A stretch of 64,000 nt of DNA, taken from positions 12,659 through 76,658 of the forward strand of contig DASZXS010000013.1 in the NCBI GenBank assembly GCA_035545735.1, in the 5' to 3' direction. Within the stretch, counting starts at the first letter, position 1. Every line of letters starts with the position of its first letter. Position numbers and translations under genes: made by a program. The stretch comes from JAJYKC01 sp035545735 (GTDB taxonomy: Bacteria; Acidobacteriota; Terriglobia; Bryobacterales; Bryobacteraceae). Shown piece by piece: positions 17,020 through 26,052 of the stretch. Under the pieces are notes generated by a model. That model was given only the letters and a program-made list of their open reading frames with translations, ran no database searches and was not told where the DNA came from.

Positions 17020-17756
17020 CTCCGCGCGAGGAATGCCGGTGCTGGCTGCGCGGCGCGTCCTCCATCGCCGTTCTGACCGGAGCCGGGATCTCGGCGGAGA
17101 GCGGCATCCCGACGTTCCGGAGTAGCAGCGGCGAAAGCGCCCTTCCTCCTCTCTGGAAAAAATTCAGGCCGGAAGAACTCGCAACGCCCGCCGCCTTCGC
17201 GCGCGATCCGGTGCTCGTTTGGCGATGGTACGACTGGCGGCGTGGCCTGGTTGCGCGCGCCAAGCCGAACGCCGGCCACGTCGCCCTCGCGGAACTGGAG
17301 CGCCGGGGCAGGCGGCTCACGATTGTCACCCAGAACGTGGATGGGCTGCACGGCCTCGCGGGAAACCGCGACGTTCATGAGATTCACGGGAGCATTTGGA
17401 TGCTCCGCTGTACCGTGTGCGGCAACGAGTGGAACAGCATGGAAACCCCGCTACCTCACATTCCGCCGGCATGCCCGTGCGGCGGCATGGCGCGCCCGGG
17501 CGTGGTGTGGTTTGGCGAAGGCATTCCCGGCCCGGCCTGGCTTGCCGCGGAAACCGCTGCGGTTACGTGCGGAGTCCTGCTCGTGGTGGGAACTTCGGCC
17601 GTGGTCTATCCGGCGTCGAGTCTGGTACCGATCGCCCGGAGCGCGGGCGCCCGGATCATTGAGATAAACCTCGAGGACACCGCGGCGTCCAACCTGGTCG
17701 ATCATTCGCTCCGCGCGCGCGCCGGAGAGGCGTTACCGGACCTGCTAGGCTTCTGA
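17016..17756 (+). CDS. NAD-dependent protein deacylase of the sirtuin family (CobB-like)
   Basis: 246 residues. NAD-binding TGAGISAESGIPTFR (residues 21-35), TQNVDGLH and catalytic His124 in EIHGS are present. A structural zinc site is formed by Cys132, Cys135, Cys153 and Cys155. Tyr72 and Arg75 in WYDWRRG match the Y-x-x-R pair that binds acidic acyl groups in CobB/SIRT5, so succinyl-lysine removal is likely besides deacetylation. It starts at GTG 17016, overlapping the tmk stop. The end overlaps the end of the convergent DUF2007 gene. Confidence 0.93.
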   Translation: MTPREECRCWLRGASSIAVLTGAGISAESGIPTFRSSSGESALPPLWKKFRPEELATPAAFARDPVLVWRWYDWRRGLVARAKPNAGHVALAELERRGRRLTIVTQNVDGLHGLAGNRDVHEIHGSIWMLRCTVCGNEWNSMETPLPHIPPACPCGGMARPGVVWFGEGIPGPAWLAAETAAVTCGVLLVVGTSAVVYPASSLVPIARSAGARIIEINLEDTAASNLVDHSLRARAGEALPDLLGF

Positions 17757-18008
17757 GCCTTCCGACTCGCGCTCGCCCTCTTCGGCTCCGGCGGGGCCGA
17801 TCGCCAGCGCCTCCGCGAGGACCCGCCTCGCCTCGTCCGCCCGGTCGCTCGCGACGCGCACCTCAAAGCCGAGATTCGGCAGGACGGAATCGCCGACGAC
17901 GACGCAGTCAATGCCGTTCGCTTCCAGAATCGACTTCACGCCGGTTGCCTCCACCTCGCCCACCGTCGTGGTTTCGCCGCGATAGATGGTCTCCAATTCA
18001 CCGTCCAT
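17745..18008 (-). CDS. DUF2007 small protein (putative signal-transducing protein family)
   Basis: 87 residues from the ATG at 18008. The fold is the alpha-beta DUF2007 domain: a strand ETIYRGETTTVGEVEATGVKSIL, then ANGIDCVVVGD, then a strand FEVRVASDRADEARRVLAEA. A longer start at 18056 is possible but would run into the ribosome-binding site of the divergent ytxH-like gene. The acidic tail is rich in Glu and Ser. The function of the family is not known. It is the only minus-strand gene inside this plus-strand run. Confidence 0.8.
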   Translation of the reverse strand: MDGELETIYRGETTTVGEVEATGVKSILEANGIDCVVVGDSVLPNLGFEVRVASDRADEARRVLAEALAIGPAGAEEGERESEGSEA

Positions 18009-18054
18009 GCCTTCGAGGATAGCAGCCGCGCTAAAATGTTGTTCGAGGAGCAAC

Positions 18055-18330
18055 ATGGCCGATCATGACGCGGGCAGCAAGATTTTATGGTTCGTGGGAG
18101 GCGCTGCCATCGGCGCCGCGGTCGCACTCCTGTGCGCTCCGCTTTCCGGCGAAGAAGCACGCAGGAAATTGACGCAGCAGGGCCGCGAGTCACTCGGCGC
18201 TACGGGCCGCGACGTGATTGATCGCGGACGCGAACTTTACGCGCGCGGCCGGGAAATTGTCGATGAGGCTGCCGAGATGTTTGAACGCGGGCGCAAACTG
18301 ATGGAAGACGCTCCGGGCGAAACAACTTAA
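18055..18330 (+). CDS. YtxH-like small membrane protein
   Basis: 91 residues. One membrane helix near the N-terminus (ILWFVGGAAIGAAVALLCAPLSG) with the characteristic P-L-S-G-E-E-A-R turn is followed by an amphipathic Arg/Glu-rich helix. This matches YtxH-type general-stress membrane proteins, whose role is unclear. GAGGAG lies six bases before the ATG, which is why I place the start at 18055 and not at 17986. It is followed after 14 bp by pruA. Confidence 0.82.
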   Translation: MADHDAGSKILWFVGGAAIGAAVALLCAPLSGEEARRKLTQQGRESLGATGRDVIDRGRELYARGREIVDEAAEMFERGRKLMEDAPGETT

Positions 18331-18344
18331 ATTCGAGGAGCAGC

Positions 18345-19925
18345 ATGGCAAAGACGGCGGCCGATTCCACTTTGACCGTGACCGCGTTTCGCAACGAGCC
18401 ATATCTCGACCTCAGCAAGCCGGAGAACCGGGCCGCTATGCAAGATGCGGCGGCGCGGGTGCGCCGGCATTTTGGAGCCACTTATCCGCTGCTAGTGGCG
18501 GGGCGCGAAGTCCGCACCGGCGATCTTCTTCAATCGGTAAACCCCTCGAACCCATCCGAGATTACCGGGTTCCACGAAAAGGCCACCGTGGAATTGGCGC
18601 GCGAAGCTGTGGATGCGGCGCATGCCTTCTTCCCCGAGTGGAGCGCAACCCCCGCAACCGAGCGGGTAAAGATGTTGTTCCGGGCGGCGGAAATTCTGCG
18701 CCGGCGCAAACTCGAGTTCGATGCGTGGCTGGTGCTCGAAGCGGGGAAAACCTGGATCGAGGCGGAAGCTGACGTCTCGGAGGCGATCGATTTTTGCGAA
18801 TATTACGGCCGGCAGATGCTCAAGCTGGCCGGCCCGGTGGAAGTGGTCCAACTCTCCGGCGAGCACAATCAGATGATTTATCTGCCCCTCGGCGTGGGAA
18901 TCATGATTCCGCCGTGGAATTTTCCGCTCGCGATTCTGGTGGGAATGACGGTGGCGGCCCTTGTTACCGGCAACACCGTGGTCATCAAGCCTTCGAGCGA
19001 CACGCCCGGAATTGCCGCGAAATTCGCGGAGGTGTTGAAGGAAGCGGGATTCCCCGCCGGGAGCTTTTCCCTTTTGCCCGGCAGCGGCTCCGTCATCGGC
19101 GATGTTCTGGTGCAGCACCCCAAGACGCGCTTCATTTCTTTTACCGGCTCGCGCGACGTCGGGCTGCGCATCAACGAGCTGGCAGCGAAACCGCAAAAAG
19201 GGCAGATTTGGATCAAACGCGTCGTCGCCGAAATGGGCGGAAAAGACGCCATAATTGTCGATGCCGATGCGGATCTGGAGGAAGCCGTGAAGGGCGTGTG
19301 GACCGCGGCTTTCGGATATCAGGGCCAGAAGTGCTCCGCATGCTCGCGCGCAATTGTTCACGAGGCCGTATACGACGAATTCCTGAATCAGCTCAAGGCG
19401 AGCGTCGCAAAAATCACCGTCGGCCCCGCGGAGGATCCCGCCAACTACATGGGCCCGGTGATTAACGAAGGCGCGCGGAAAAACATCCTCAAATACATTG
19501 ATACCGGAAAAAAGGAGGGGCGGTTGATCAGCGGCGGAGAAGCCGCGCCGGGCGACGGCTACTTCATCCAGCCCACCGTAATCGCCGACGTCGAGCCCGA
19601 TGCAAAGATCTTTCAGGAGGAGATCTTCGGTCCCGTGCTTGCGGTTACCCGGGCAAGAGATTTTGATCATGCCCTGGAGCTGGCTAACACTTCCGAATAC
19701 GGATTGACCGGGGCGGCTTATACCAGGGACGCCCGAAAAATCGAAAAAGCGCGGCGGGAATTCTTTGTAGGCAACCTGTATATCAATCGCAAGTGTACCG
19801 GCGCGATGGTGGGCGCCCATCCCTTCGGCGGATTCAACATGTCCGGGACCGATTCGAAAGCGGGCGGCCCCGACTATCTCCTGCAGTTCGTCCAGGCGAA
19901 ATCCATCGCCGAGAAAATCCAGTAA
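18345..19925 (+). CDS. pruA: L-glutamate gamma-semialdehyde (1-pyrroline-5-carboxylate) dehydrogenase
   Basis: 526 residues, the length of RocA-type monofunctional enzymes. It oxidises glutamate semialdehyde to glutamate, the second step of proline breakdown. The aldehyde-dehydrogenase fold is shown by PPWNFPLAI, the catalytic Glu296 in AEMGGKDAI and the catalytic Cys330 in GQKCSACSR. The N-terminal NEPYLDLSKPENRAAM region is typical of RocA. GAGGAGCAGC precedes the ATG. No proline dehydrogenase is present in the window. Confidence 0.9.
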   Translation: MAKTAADSTLTVTAFRNEPYLDLSKPENRAAMQDAAARVRRHFGATYPLLVAGREVRTGDLLQSVNPSNPSEITGFHEKATVELAREAVDAAHAFFPEWSATPATERVKMLFRAAEILRRRKLEFDAWLVLEAGKTWIEAEADVSEAIDFCEYYGRQMLKLAGPVEVVQLSGEHNQMIYLPLGVGIMIPPWNFPLAILVGMTVAALVTGNTVVIKPSSDTPGIAAKFAEVLKEAGFPAGSFSLLPGSGSVIGDVLVQHPKTRFISFTGSRDVGLRINELAAKPQKGQIWIKRVVAEMGGKDAIIVDADADLEEAVKGVWTAAFGYQGQKCSACSRAIVHEAVYDEFLNQLKASVAKITVGPAEDPANYMGPVINEGARKNILKYIDTGKKEGRLISGGEAAPGDGYFIQPTVIADVEPDAKIFQEEIFGPVLAVTRARDFDHALELANTSEYGLTGAAYTRDARKIEKARREFFVGNLYINRKCTGAMVGAHPFGGFNMSGTDSKAGGPDYLLQFVQAKSIAEKIQ

Positions 19926-19940
19926 GTCTTCTCATTCATC

Positions 19941-20906
19941 ATGGCTAAAATTGCTGTCACCGGCGGCGCCGGCTATATCGGTTCGAACACCGCGCATTTG
20001 TTGCGACGGCGCGGGTATGACGTCGTTATCGTGGACGACCTGTCGCGAGGGCACCGTCATAACGTCGAGGGTCTGCCGTTCCACCAACTCGATCTCAATC
20101 AAACATCGGAGTTGACCCGTATTCTTAAAGACGAGAGCCCGGACGCGGTGATTCATTTCGCCGCCTATATCGCGGTGGGAGAATCCACGCGCGTGCCGGA
20201 GGTTTATTTTTCGAATAACGTGGGTGGATCGCTTTCTCTTCTCACTGCGATGAGCGAGGCGGGGATTTCGCGCCTGGTTTTTTCGTCCACCGCCGCGGTG
20301 TACGGAGATCCGGCGTCCGTGCCCATCCCTGAAACGGCCGTGATCCAGCCCGTCAGTCCCTACGGTGAATCGAAAGTAATCGTCGAGAGAATTCTCGGCT
20401 GGATGGACCAGTTCCGCGGCCTCCGCAGCGTGGTGCTGCGGTATTTTAACGCCTGCGGGGCCGATCCCGGGTCCCACCTTGGGGAAGAACACGAGCCGGA
20501 GACCCATCTGATTCCCCTCCTGTTCCGGGCGATCCACACCGGCGAACCAATCACCATCTTTGGAGACGACTACGCGACGCCCGATGGCACCTGCATTCGC
20601 GACTATATCCATATTTCCGATCTCGCCGAGGCCCATCTACTCTCCGTGGAGCATCTATTGAAGGGCGGCGCCTCGAACACCTTCAATGTCGGCACCGGCG
20701 AAGGGTGTTCTGTACGCGAAGTGATTCAAGCCGTGGAAGAAGTGACCGGCCGGAAAGTCCCCTGCAAACTCGGACCGCGGCGCGATGGCGACGCTCCGTC
20801 TCTGGTGGCGAATTCAGACAAACTGAAAACGACGCTGCAGTGGAGGCCCCGCTATACCGGCATCCGCGAGATCGTCGAAACGGCGTGGGCATTCTCCAAT
20901 CGCTAG
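19941..20906 (+). CDS. galE: UDP-glucose 4-epimerase
   Basis: 321 residues, an extended short-chain dehydrogenase. NAD-binding GGAGYIGSN is at the N-terminus, the catalytic Ser lies in FSSTAAVYGD, and Tyr141-x3-Lys145 in SPYGESK completes the triad. YFNACGADP and EGCSVREVI are typical GalE blocks. It interconverts UDP-glucose and UDP-galactose for surface glycans. Its TAG stop lies in a CTAG shared with the stop of the convergent asnB. Confidence 0.93.
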   Translation: MAKIAVTGGAGYIGSNTAHLLRRRGYDVVIVDDLSRGHRHNVEGLPFHQLDLNQTSELTRILKDESPDAVIHFAAYIAVGESTRVPEVYFSNNVGGSLSLLTAMSEAGISRLVFSSTAAVYGDPASVPIPETAVIQPVSPYGESKVIVERILGWMDQFRGLRSVVLRYFNACGADPGSHLGEEHEPETHLIPLLFRAIHTGEPITIFGDDYATPDGTCIRDYIHISDLAEAHLLSVEHLLKGGASNTFNVGTGEGCSVREVIQAVEEVTGRKVPCKLGPRRDGDAPSLVANSDKLKTTLQWRPRYTGIREIVETAWAFSNR

Positions 20907-22762
20907 GATTCCCATTCACGCAGCCACAGTTCCAACATGAGAAGAGCGTAGAGCCAGTAATCGTTATCGCGGCGGCCGGAGTCGTGTTCTTCGAGCAGGT
21001 GCTGGAGAAACGCGCCGGAGGCAATGCCACGCCGGCGGAACGGCGTGCTGGTGAGGTGATCGTACAGGTAGGATCGTAGCGGCCCGCGAAACCACTTCGC
21101 CAGCGGGAGTGCAAAACCCTTTTTGGGAAGCGCGAGCAGTTCCGCCGGCAGCCTGTCGCCAAGCGCTTTGACAAGCAGGCGCTTTCCCAGCCCTCCCCGC
21201 ATGTTCCAGGAGTAGGGAATCTGCATCGCGATCCCGGCAAGTTCGTGGTCGAGCATCGGTGAGCGAACTTCGAGTGAGTTCGCCATCGACATCCGGTCCA
21301 TTTTCACCAGCATATCTCCGGTGAGCCTGGCGCGGACCTCAAAGAACAGCGCCTGCACAATGGGGTCGCGTTCATCCGGCAAGGTGCGGCCGGCGAAATC
21401 CTGTTCGAGGTAGGCGCCGCCGGTTGGCAGCATCCAATCCGCCTCTAATAAACGCGACCGCAGATAATACGGCGCGCTATTCAGCTCAAAATAGCGGGAA
21501 AGGGAGTCCGGACGGCTGATGGCTCGCAGGAAGTTCTTCCCGTAAGCCGAGTAGGGCAGCGCATCCCCCACCGCCCCGAGCGCGCGCCGGAGAACCTGCG
21601 GAAGATAGTCCGCAAACCGCATCCGCGCCGTCATCCTCACCGAGTCGTATCCGGCGAAGAGCTCATCTCCGCCATCGCCGCTGAGCGCCACTTTTACGTG
21701 TTGCGCCGCAAATTCCGATACCAGGAAAGCCGGTATCGCGGAACTGTCCCCAAAAGGCTCGTCAAAATAGCGGGGCAGGGATGAAACAAGATGGATGCAA
21801 TCGGGACGAAGGACGATCTCATGATGTTCCGTGTTGTATTTTCCCGCCACCAGTGCGGCGGCCGCGAGCTCGTTGTGCGACGCCTCTTCAAACCCGATAG
21901 AAAATGTTTTTACCGGCGCCCGCGACTGTAGAGCCATGGAAGCGACCACTGAACTGGAATCGATGCCGCCGCTCAGGAAAGCGCCCAGGGGAACATCGGC
22001 GATCATACGCAAGCGCACTGCTTCGTCAAAAACCGCGCGCACCTGTTCGCAGGCGGCGCGCTCGGTGAGTCCGCCGGACGCGTGCGAAACGGGCTGCGGA
22101 AGGCTCCAATACTGGCCCTCCGTATGCGAGCCATCGGCGCGAAAAAGCATCCACGAGCCCGGCATGAGCTTCTTCACGGAGCGAAAAGGCGACCAAGGGT
22201 CGGGGATGTAATTGAACTGGCAATAAAGCCGCAGCGCGTGCCGATCGAGTTCCAGCGGAACGCCGGCCCGGCGCAGGCACTTCAATTCGCTGCCGAAATA
22301 GACACCGGCCGGCAGAACCGCATAGTAAAGCGGCTTCTTTCCAAAGCGGTCGCGGGCCAGCAGAAGGCTTCGGCTGCGCGCGTCCCAGATCGCGTACGCG
22401 AACATCCCCCGCAGCTTCGCGATGCCTTCCACTCCAAACTGTTCGTAGAGGTGCACCAGAACTTCGGTATCGCTGCGCGTCCTGAAAATGTGGCCGTGGC
22501 CGGCAAGTTCGGCGCGCAATTGCTGGTGGTTGTAAATCTCGCCGTTGAAGACCACCCATACGGAGCCATCTTCGTTTGAGATCGGCTGATGCCCGGTATC
22601 GAGATCGAGGATGCTCAGCCGGCGCATTCCGAGCGCGCAGACATTGTCCGAGTAGTAACCCTCGTCATCCGGGCCGCGATGCCGGATGAGATCGCACATC
22701 GCCTTGGCGAGAGACGCTCCCGGGCAGCCATCGGGAAGAAAGTATCCGGCGATTCCACACAT
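20903..22762 (-). CDS. asnB: Glutamine-hydrolysing asparagine synthase
   Basis: 619 residues. N-terminal nucleophile Cys2 (MCGIAGY), RHRGPDDEG and NGEIYN define the glutaminase domain. The synthetase half has the pyrophosphate loop SGGIDSS at about residue 264 and ALSGDGGDELFAGY. It makes asparagine from aspartate, ATP and glutamine. Similar proteins also act in exopolysaccharide clusters, but no such cluster is seen here. It follows mmsA by 18 bp on the same strand. Confidence 0.9.
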   Translation of the reverse strand: MCGIAGYFLPDGCPGASLAKAMCDLIRHRGPDDEGYYSDNVCALGMRRLSILDLDTGHQPISNEDGSVWVVFNGEIYNHQQLRAELAGHGHIFRTRSDTEVLVHLYEQFGVEGIAKLRGMFAYAIWDARSRSLLLARDRFGKKPLYYAVLPAGVYFGSELKCLRRAGVPLELDRHALRLYCQFNYIPDPWSPFRSVKKLMPGSWMLFRADGSHTEGQYWSLPQPVSHASGGLTERAACEQVRAVFDEAVRLRMIADVPLGAFLSGGIDSSSVVASMALQSRAPVKTFSIGFEEASHNELAAAALVAGKYNTEHHEIVLRPDCIHLVSSLPRYFDEPFGDSSAIPAFLVSEFAAQHVKVALSGDGGDELFAGYDSVRMTARMRFADYLPQVLRRALGAVGDALPYSAYGKNFLRAISRPDSLSRYFELNSAPYYLRSRLLEADWMLPTGGAYLEQDFAGRTLPDERDPIVQALFFEVRARLTGDMLVKMDRMSMANSLEVRSPMLDHELAGIAMQIPYSWNMRGGLGKRLLVKALGDRLPAELLALPKKGFALPLAKWFRGPLRSYLYDHLTSTPFRRRGIASGAFLQHLLEEHDSGRRDNDYWLYALLMLELWLREWES

Positions 22763-22780
22763 CCAGCGCGCTTCCCGCCC

Positions 22781-24238
22781 CTAGAACCAGCGGGTCATCA
22801 TGACTTTTTGCTCGGTGTAGAAGGCCACGGCGTCCTTGCCATGGGCATGCAAGTCGCCGAAGAACGAATTCTTCCATCCCGCGAAGGGAAAAAACGCCAT
22901 CGGCGCGGCAACCCCGACATTCACGCCCACCATGCCCACTTCGATCCGCGAACAGTACGTCCGCGCGGCCTTGCCGTCCCGCGTGAAGATGGCGGTCGCG
23001 TTCCCGAACGCCGAGCGGTTCACCACATCAATCGCTTCGTCGAGTGTATTCACGCGAATCACCGCAAGGACGGGACCGAAAATTTCTTCCCGCGCGATCG
23101 ACATATCCGGCGTGACGTGATCAAAAATCGTGGGATTGAGGAAAAATCCCTCTCGCGGCGGACCGGACCGGCCGTCGCAGAGCAACGCCGCGCCCTCGGC
23201 CACGCCTTTGTCGATGTAGCCGGACACGCGCTCGCGATGCGCCCCGGTGACCAGCGGACCCATCTCCACGTCTTCCCGCGCTCCGTCGCCCACCTTCATC
23301 GCCCGCGTGCGTTTCACCAGCAGCTCCAGGAGCGGAACCGCTACGTCGCCCACTGCAACCAGCACGCTGCCCGCCAGGCAGCGCTCACCCGCGGCGCCGA
23401 ACGACGAACCGATAATTGCTTCCACCGTCCTGGGCAGATTTGCATCCGGCATCACCACCAGGTGATTCTTCGCTCCACCGAGAGCCTGAGCCCGTTTGCC
23501 GCCCGCCGCCGAGTTCTTATAAACGTCTTTGGCAACCGGCGTCGAGCCTACGAACGAAACCGCGCGCACCAGCGGGTGCGCTATCAACGCGTCCGCCGCG
23601 GTCCGGTCTCCATGGATCAGATTGAAAACTCCTGCCGGCACACCCGCTTCGTGGAACAACTCCGCCATCAAAGTGGGAGTAAGAGGCACCTTTTCCGATG
23701 GCTTGAGGATGAAAGAATTTCCGCACGCAATCGCGAACGGATACATCCAGGCAGGCACCATCGCCGGAAAATTGAATGGCGTAATTCCCACGCACACGCC
23801 GACCGGCTGGCGGATGGTGTGGCAATCGATATCGGGCGCGATGTCGTTCAGCGAGTCTCCCATCATCAGACTCGGCATGCCGCATGCGACCTCCACCATC
23901 TGGATCGCGCGGCGCGTCTCGGCGCGGGAGTCGCCGATGGTCTTGCCATTTTCGGAGGTCAGCGTCTGAGAAATTTCTTCGGCGTACTGCTCCAGGAGCG
24001 CCTTAAACCGGTAGAGCGCTTGCACGCGGTCCACCACTGGAAACTCACGCCAGGAGAGAAAGCCCCGATGCGCCGCTTCCACTGCCGCGTTTACCCGCTC
24101 CGCCGTAGCGTACGGAACATGGGCGAGAACGTCCGTCGTCGCGGGATTCACGATCTCATGCAGCGCGCATTCTTCCGCGGAATGCCATTCGCCGTCAATG
24201 TAGAACGGTAATTCGCGCACCGCCGCTTTGGTAGTCAT
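22781..24238 (-). CDS. mmsA: CoA-acylating methylmalonate-semialdehyde dehydrogenase
   Basis: 485 residues. Aldehyde-dehydrogenase fold with catalytic Cys near residue 287 in GERCLAGS. The position of the usual general-base Glu is Asn in LGGAKNHLVVMPDA, the hallmark of CoA-acylating MMSDH enzymes. ITPFNFPAMVP and the C-terminal GVAAPMAFFPFAGWK also fit. It converts (methyl)malonate semialdehyde to propionyl- or acetyl-CoA in valine, myo-inositol or beta-alanine catabolism. It lies 30 bp after potD, so products of polyamine breakdown (beta-alanine route) are a possible link. Confidence 0.92.
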   Translation of the reverse strand: MTTKAAVRELPFYIDGEWHSAEECALHEIVNPATTDVLAHVPYATAERVNAAVEAAHRGFLSWREFPVVDRVQALYRFKALLEQYAEEISQTLTSENGKTIGDSRAETRRAIQMVEVACGMPSLMMGDSLNDIAPDIDCHTIRQPVGVCVGITPFNFPAMVPAWMYPFAIACGNSFILKPSEKVPLTPTLMAELFHEAGVPAGVFNLIHGDRTAADALIAHPLVRAVSFVGSTPVAKDVYKNSAAGGKRAQALGGAKNHLVVMPDANLPRTVEAIIGSSFGAAGERCLAGSVLVAVGDVAVPLLELLVKRTRAMKVGDGAREDVEMGPLVTGAHRERVSGYIDKGVAEGAALLCDGRSGPPREGFFLNPTIFDHVTPDMSIAREEIFGPVLAVIRVNTLDEAIDVVNRSAFGNATAIFTRDGKAARTYCSRIEVGMVGVNVGVAAPMAFFPFAGWKNSFFGDLHAHGKDAVAFYTEQKVMMTRWF

Positions 24239-24268
24239 TGTTCAGGAACCATCGTACAACTCAACGGC

Positions 24269-25291
24269 TCAGGAGGCCTTAATTTCGGTCCACAGGCGGT
24301 CGCGCAGCCTTTGTGTGGATGGACTCATCGTGCGCGCCCACTCGCCGCGGGCCTCCACCTCCGGCGGAGGATAGAGCGTCGGATTATCCCGAAACCCCGC
24401 TGGAAGCAGTTGGCGCGCCCCCGCGTTCGTCGTGGTGGTGCGCGCCGCGATCGCGTTCGCGGCCGCGATATCGGGACGCAACAGAAAATTCAGAAATTGA
24501 TGGGCCGCTTCCAGGTGTCGGCTTTCTCTCAGCAGCACGGCCGAATCGGGATACACGGCGTAGCCTTCGGAAGGATACACAAAGCGGACGTTTTCCGATT
24601 CGTCAATCGCCTGCTGCGCCGTGGTGTTCCACATCTGCGCGGCCAGCACATCGCCGCTGACGAGCTGGTCGCGCACTTCCGCGTTCAGGTACGCGCGCAG
24701 AAGGGGCTTCTGCCGTAACTCTTCCTGCGCCGCCAGCCGCAGCTCCTTCTCATTTTCCGAATTGATCGAATAGCCCAGGCGCTTCAGGCAGGCCCCGAAG
24801 ACGTCGAACGGATCGTCCAGCATCGTAATCTTGCCCGCGAGCCGAGAGTCCCACAAATCCGCCCAGGACGCGGGCGCGGGCATCAGCCGCCGGTTGTAGG
24901 CGATTCCCGCGGCGGTAACCATGTAAGGCGTAGACCATTTCAAACCGGGATCGTAGTATGGATGCCGAAAAGCCGGCTCAACCTGCGACAGATTGGGCAG
25001 CAGATTGTGATCGAGCGGCGCCAGCAGCGCATTCGCCAGCATCGGCTTCAGAATGTAGCCGGTGGGAAACACAATGTCCCATCCGGAGTTGCCTCCGCTC
25101 ACGCGCGCCAGCATCTCTTCGTTGCTCTCGTAGACCGAATAACGCAGCCGCACGCCGAACTCTCTTTCGAATTTCGGCACGGTGGCAGGGTCGATATAAC
25201 TCGACCAGTTCATCACGTTGAGCCTCGGGCGGCGATCGCGCGCGCACGCTGTCAAACCCGCCGTTCCGAAAAGGAAATAGCGCCGGTTCAT
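24269..25291 (-). CDS. potD: Spermidine/putrescine ABC transporter, substrate-binding lipoprotein
   Basis: 340 residues. A short lipoprotein signal ends in LTAC with Cys16 as lipid site. The mature part begins with LNVMNWSSYIDPATVPKFE, the PotD/PotF opening (N-W-x-x-Y-I), followed by GWDIVFPTGYI. It binds polyamines in the periplasm and feeds PotBC. ATGA overlaps its start with the potC stop. Members of this family also bind other cations, so polyamine specificity is from family and operon. Confidence 0.88.
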   Translation of the reverse strand: MNRRYFLFGTAGLTACARDRRPRLNVMNWSSYIDPATVPKFEREFGVRLRYSVYESNEEMLARVSGGNSGWDIVFPTGYILKPMLANALLAPLDHNLLPNLSQVEPAFRHPYYDPGLKWSTPYMVTAAGIAYNRRLMPAPASWADLWDSRLAGKITMLDDPFDVFGACLKRLGYSINSENEKELRLAAQEELRQKPLLRAYLNAEVRDQLVSGDVLAAQMWNTTAQQAIDESENVRFVYPSEGYAVYPDSAVLLRESRHLEAAHQFLNFLLRPDIAAANAIAARTTTTNAGARQLLPAGFRDNPTLYPPPEVEARGEWARTMSPSTQRLRDRLWTEIKAS

Positions 25292-26052
25292 CGCCTCGCC
25301 GTCAGCCGTTCCGAGATAAGAATCAACGCGCCAAAGCCGGTCACAATCATCGCCGAGAGCGCATTGATCACCGGGTCCACACCGCGCCGGGCGATGGCAT
25401 AAATCACCATCGGCAGCGTCTCGGAATCGACTCCCGCCACCAGGCTGGTGATCACATAATCGTCAAAACTAACGGTAAACGCCAGTAAAGCCGCCGCCGC
25501 AATTCCCGGCACCAGCGCGGGCAGAGTGACCTCCCGGAAGGCCTGCCATTCATTCGCTCCCAGATCGAGCGCAGCCTCTTCGAGTTTCGGGTCGACGGTA
25601 CGTAAGCGGGCGCTTACCACGACAACGACATAGGCAATCGAAAACGCGACATGCGCCAGAATCACCGTGTGCATGCCGAGCCGGAAGTGCGCGAAACGAA
25701 ACATCGCCTGGTAAAACGCGAGCAGGGAAACGCCCGTAACAATCTCCGGAGTCACCAGCGTAAGGTACAAAGAGCCCAGCAAGACCGGAGAGCGGCGCTT
25801 CCAAAGTCCATACGCGCAGCATGTTCCGATGACCGTGGAAATCGCCGTGGCCGCCACGGCAATCAGAATACTGTTCCAGGCCGCATCGGACAGTTGCGGG
25901 TTCGTAAACACGGATTGATACCAGCGCAGCGAAAATCCTTCCCAGATCGTGAACCGGGAGCGATTGAAGCTGAACACTCCCAGAATCAGCAGCGGCAAAT
26001 AGAGAAATGCGAACGCGGCAACGGCATAGAACGACAGCGCGCGCCCTTTCAT
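25288..26052 (-). CDS. potC: Spermidine/putrescine ABC transporter permease
   Basis: 254 residues with six predicted membrane helices. The permease coupling loop EEAALDLGANEWQAFREVTLPALVPGI is present. The frame is open upstream, but the ATG at 26052 overlaps the potB stop as ATGA and gives a normal N-terminus (MKGRALSFYAVAAFAFLYLPL). Together with PotB it forms the inner-membrane channel. Confidence 0.9.
   Translation of the reverse strand: MKGRALSFYAVAAFAFLYLPLLILGVFSFNRSRFTIWEGFSLRWYQSVFTNPQLSDAAWNSILIAVAATAISTVIGTCCAYGLWKRRSPVLLGSLYLTLVTPEIVTGVSLLAFYQAMFRFAHFRLGMHTVILAHVAFSIAYVVVVVSARLRTVDPKLEEAALDLGANEWQAFREVTLPALVPGIAAAALLAFTVSFDDYVITSLVAGVDSETLPMVIYAIARRGVDPVINALSAMIVTGFGALILISERLTARR

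Noticed and set aside
22589..24211. Plus-strand open frame of 540 codons opposite mmsA
   Set aside because: His/Arg-rich antisense shadow of an intact dehydrogenase gene.
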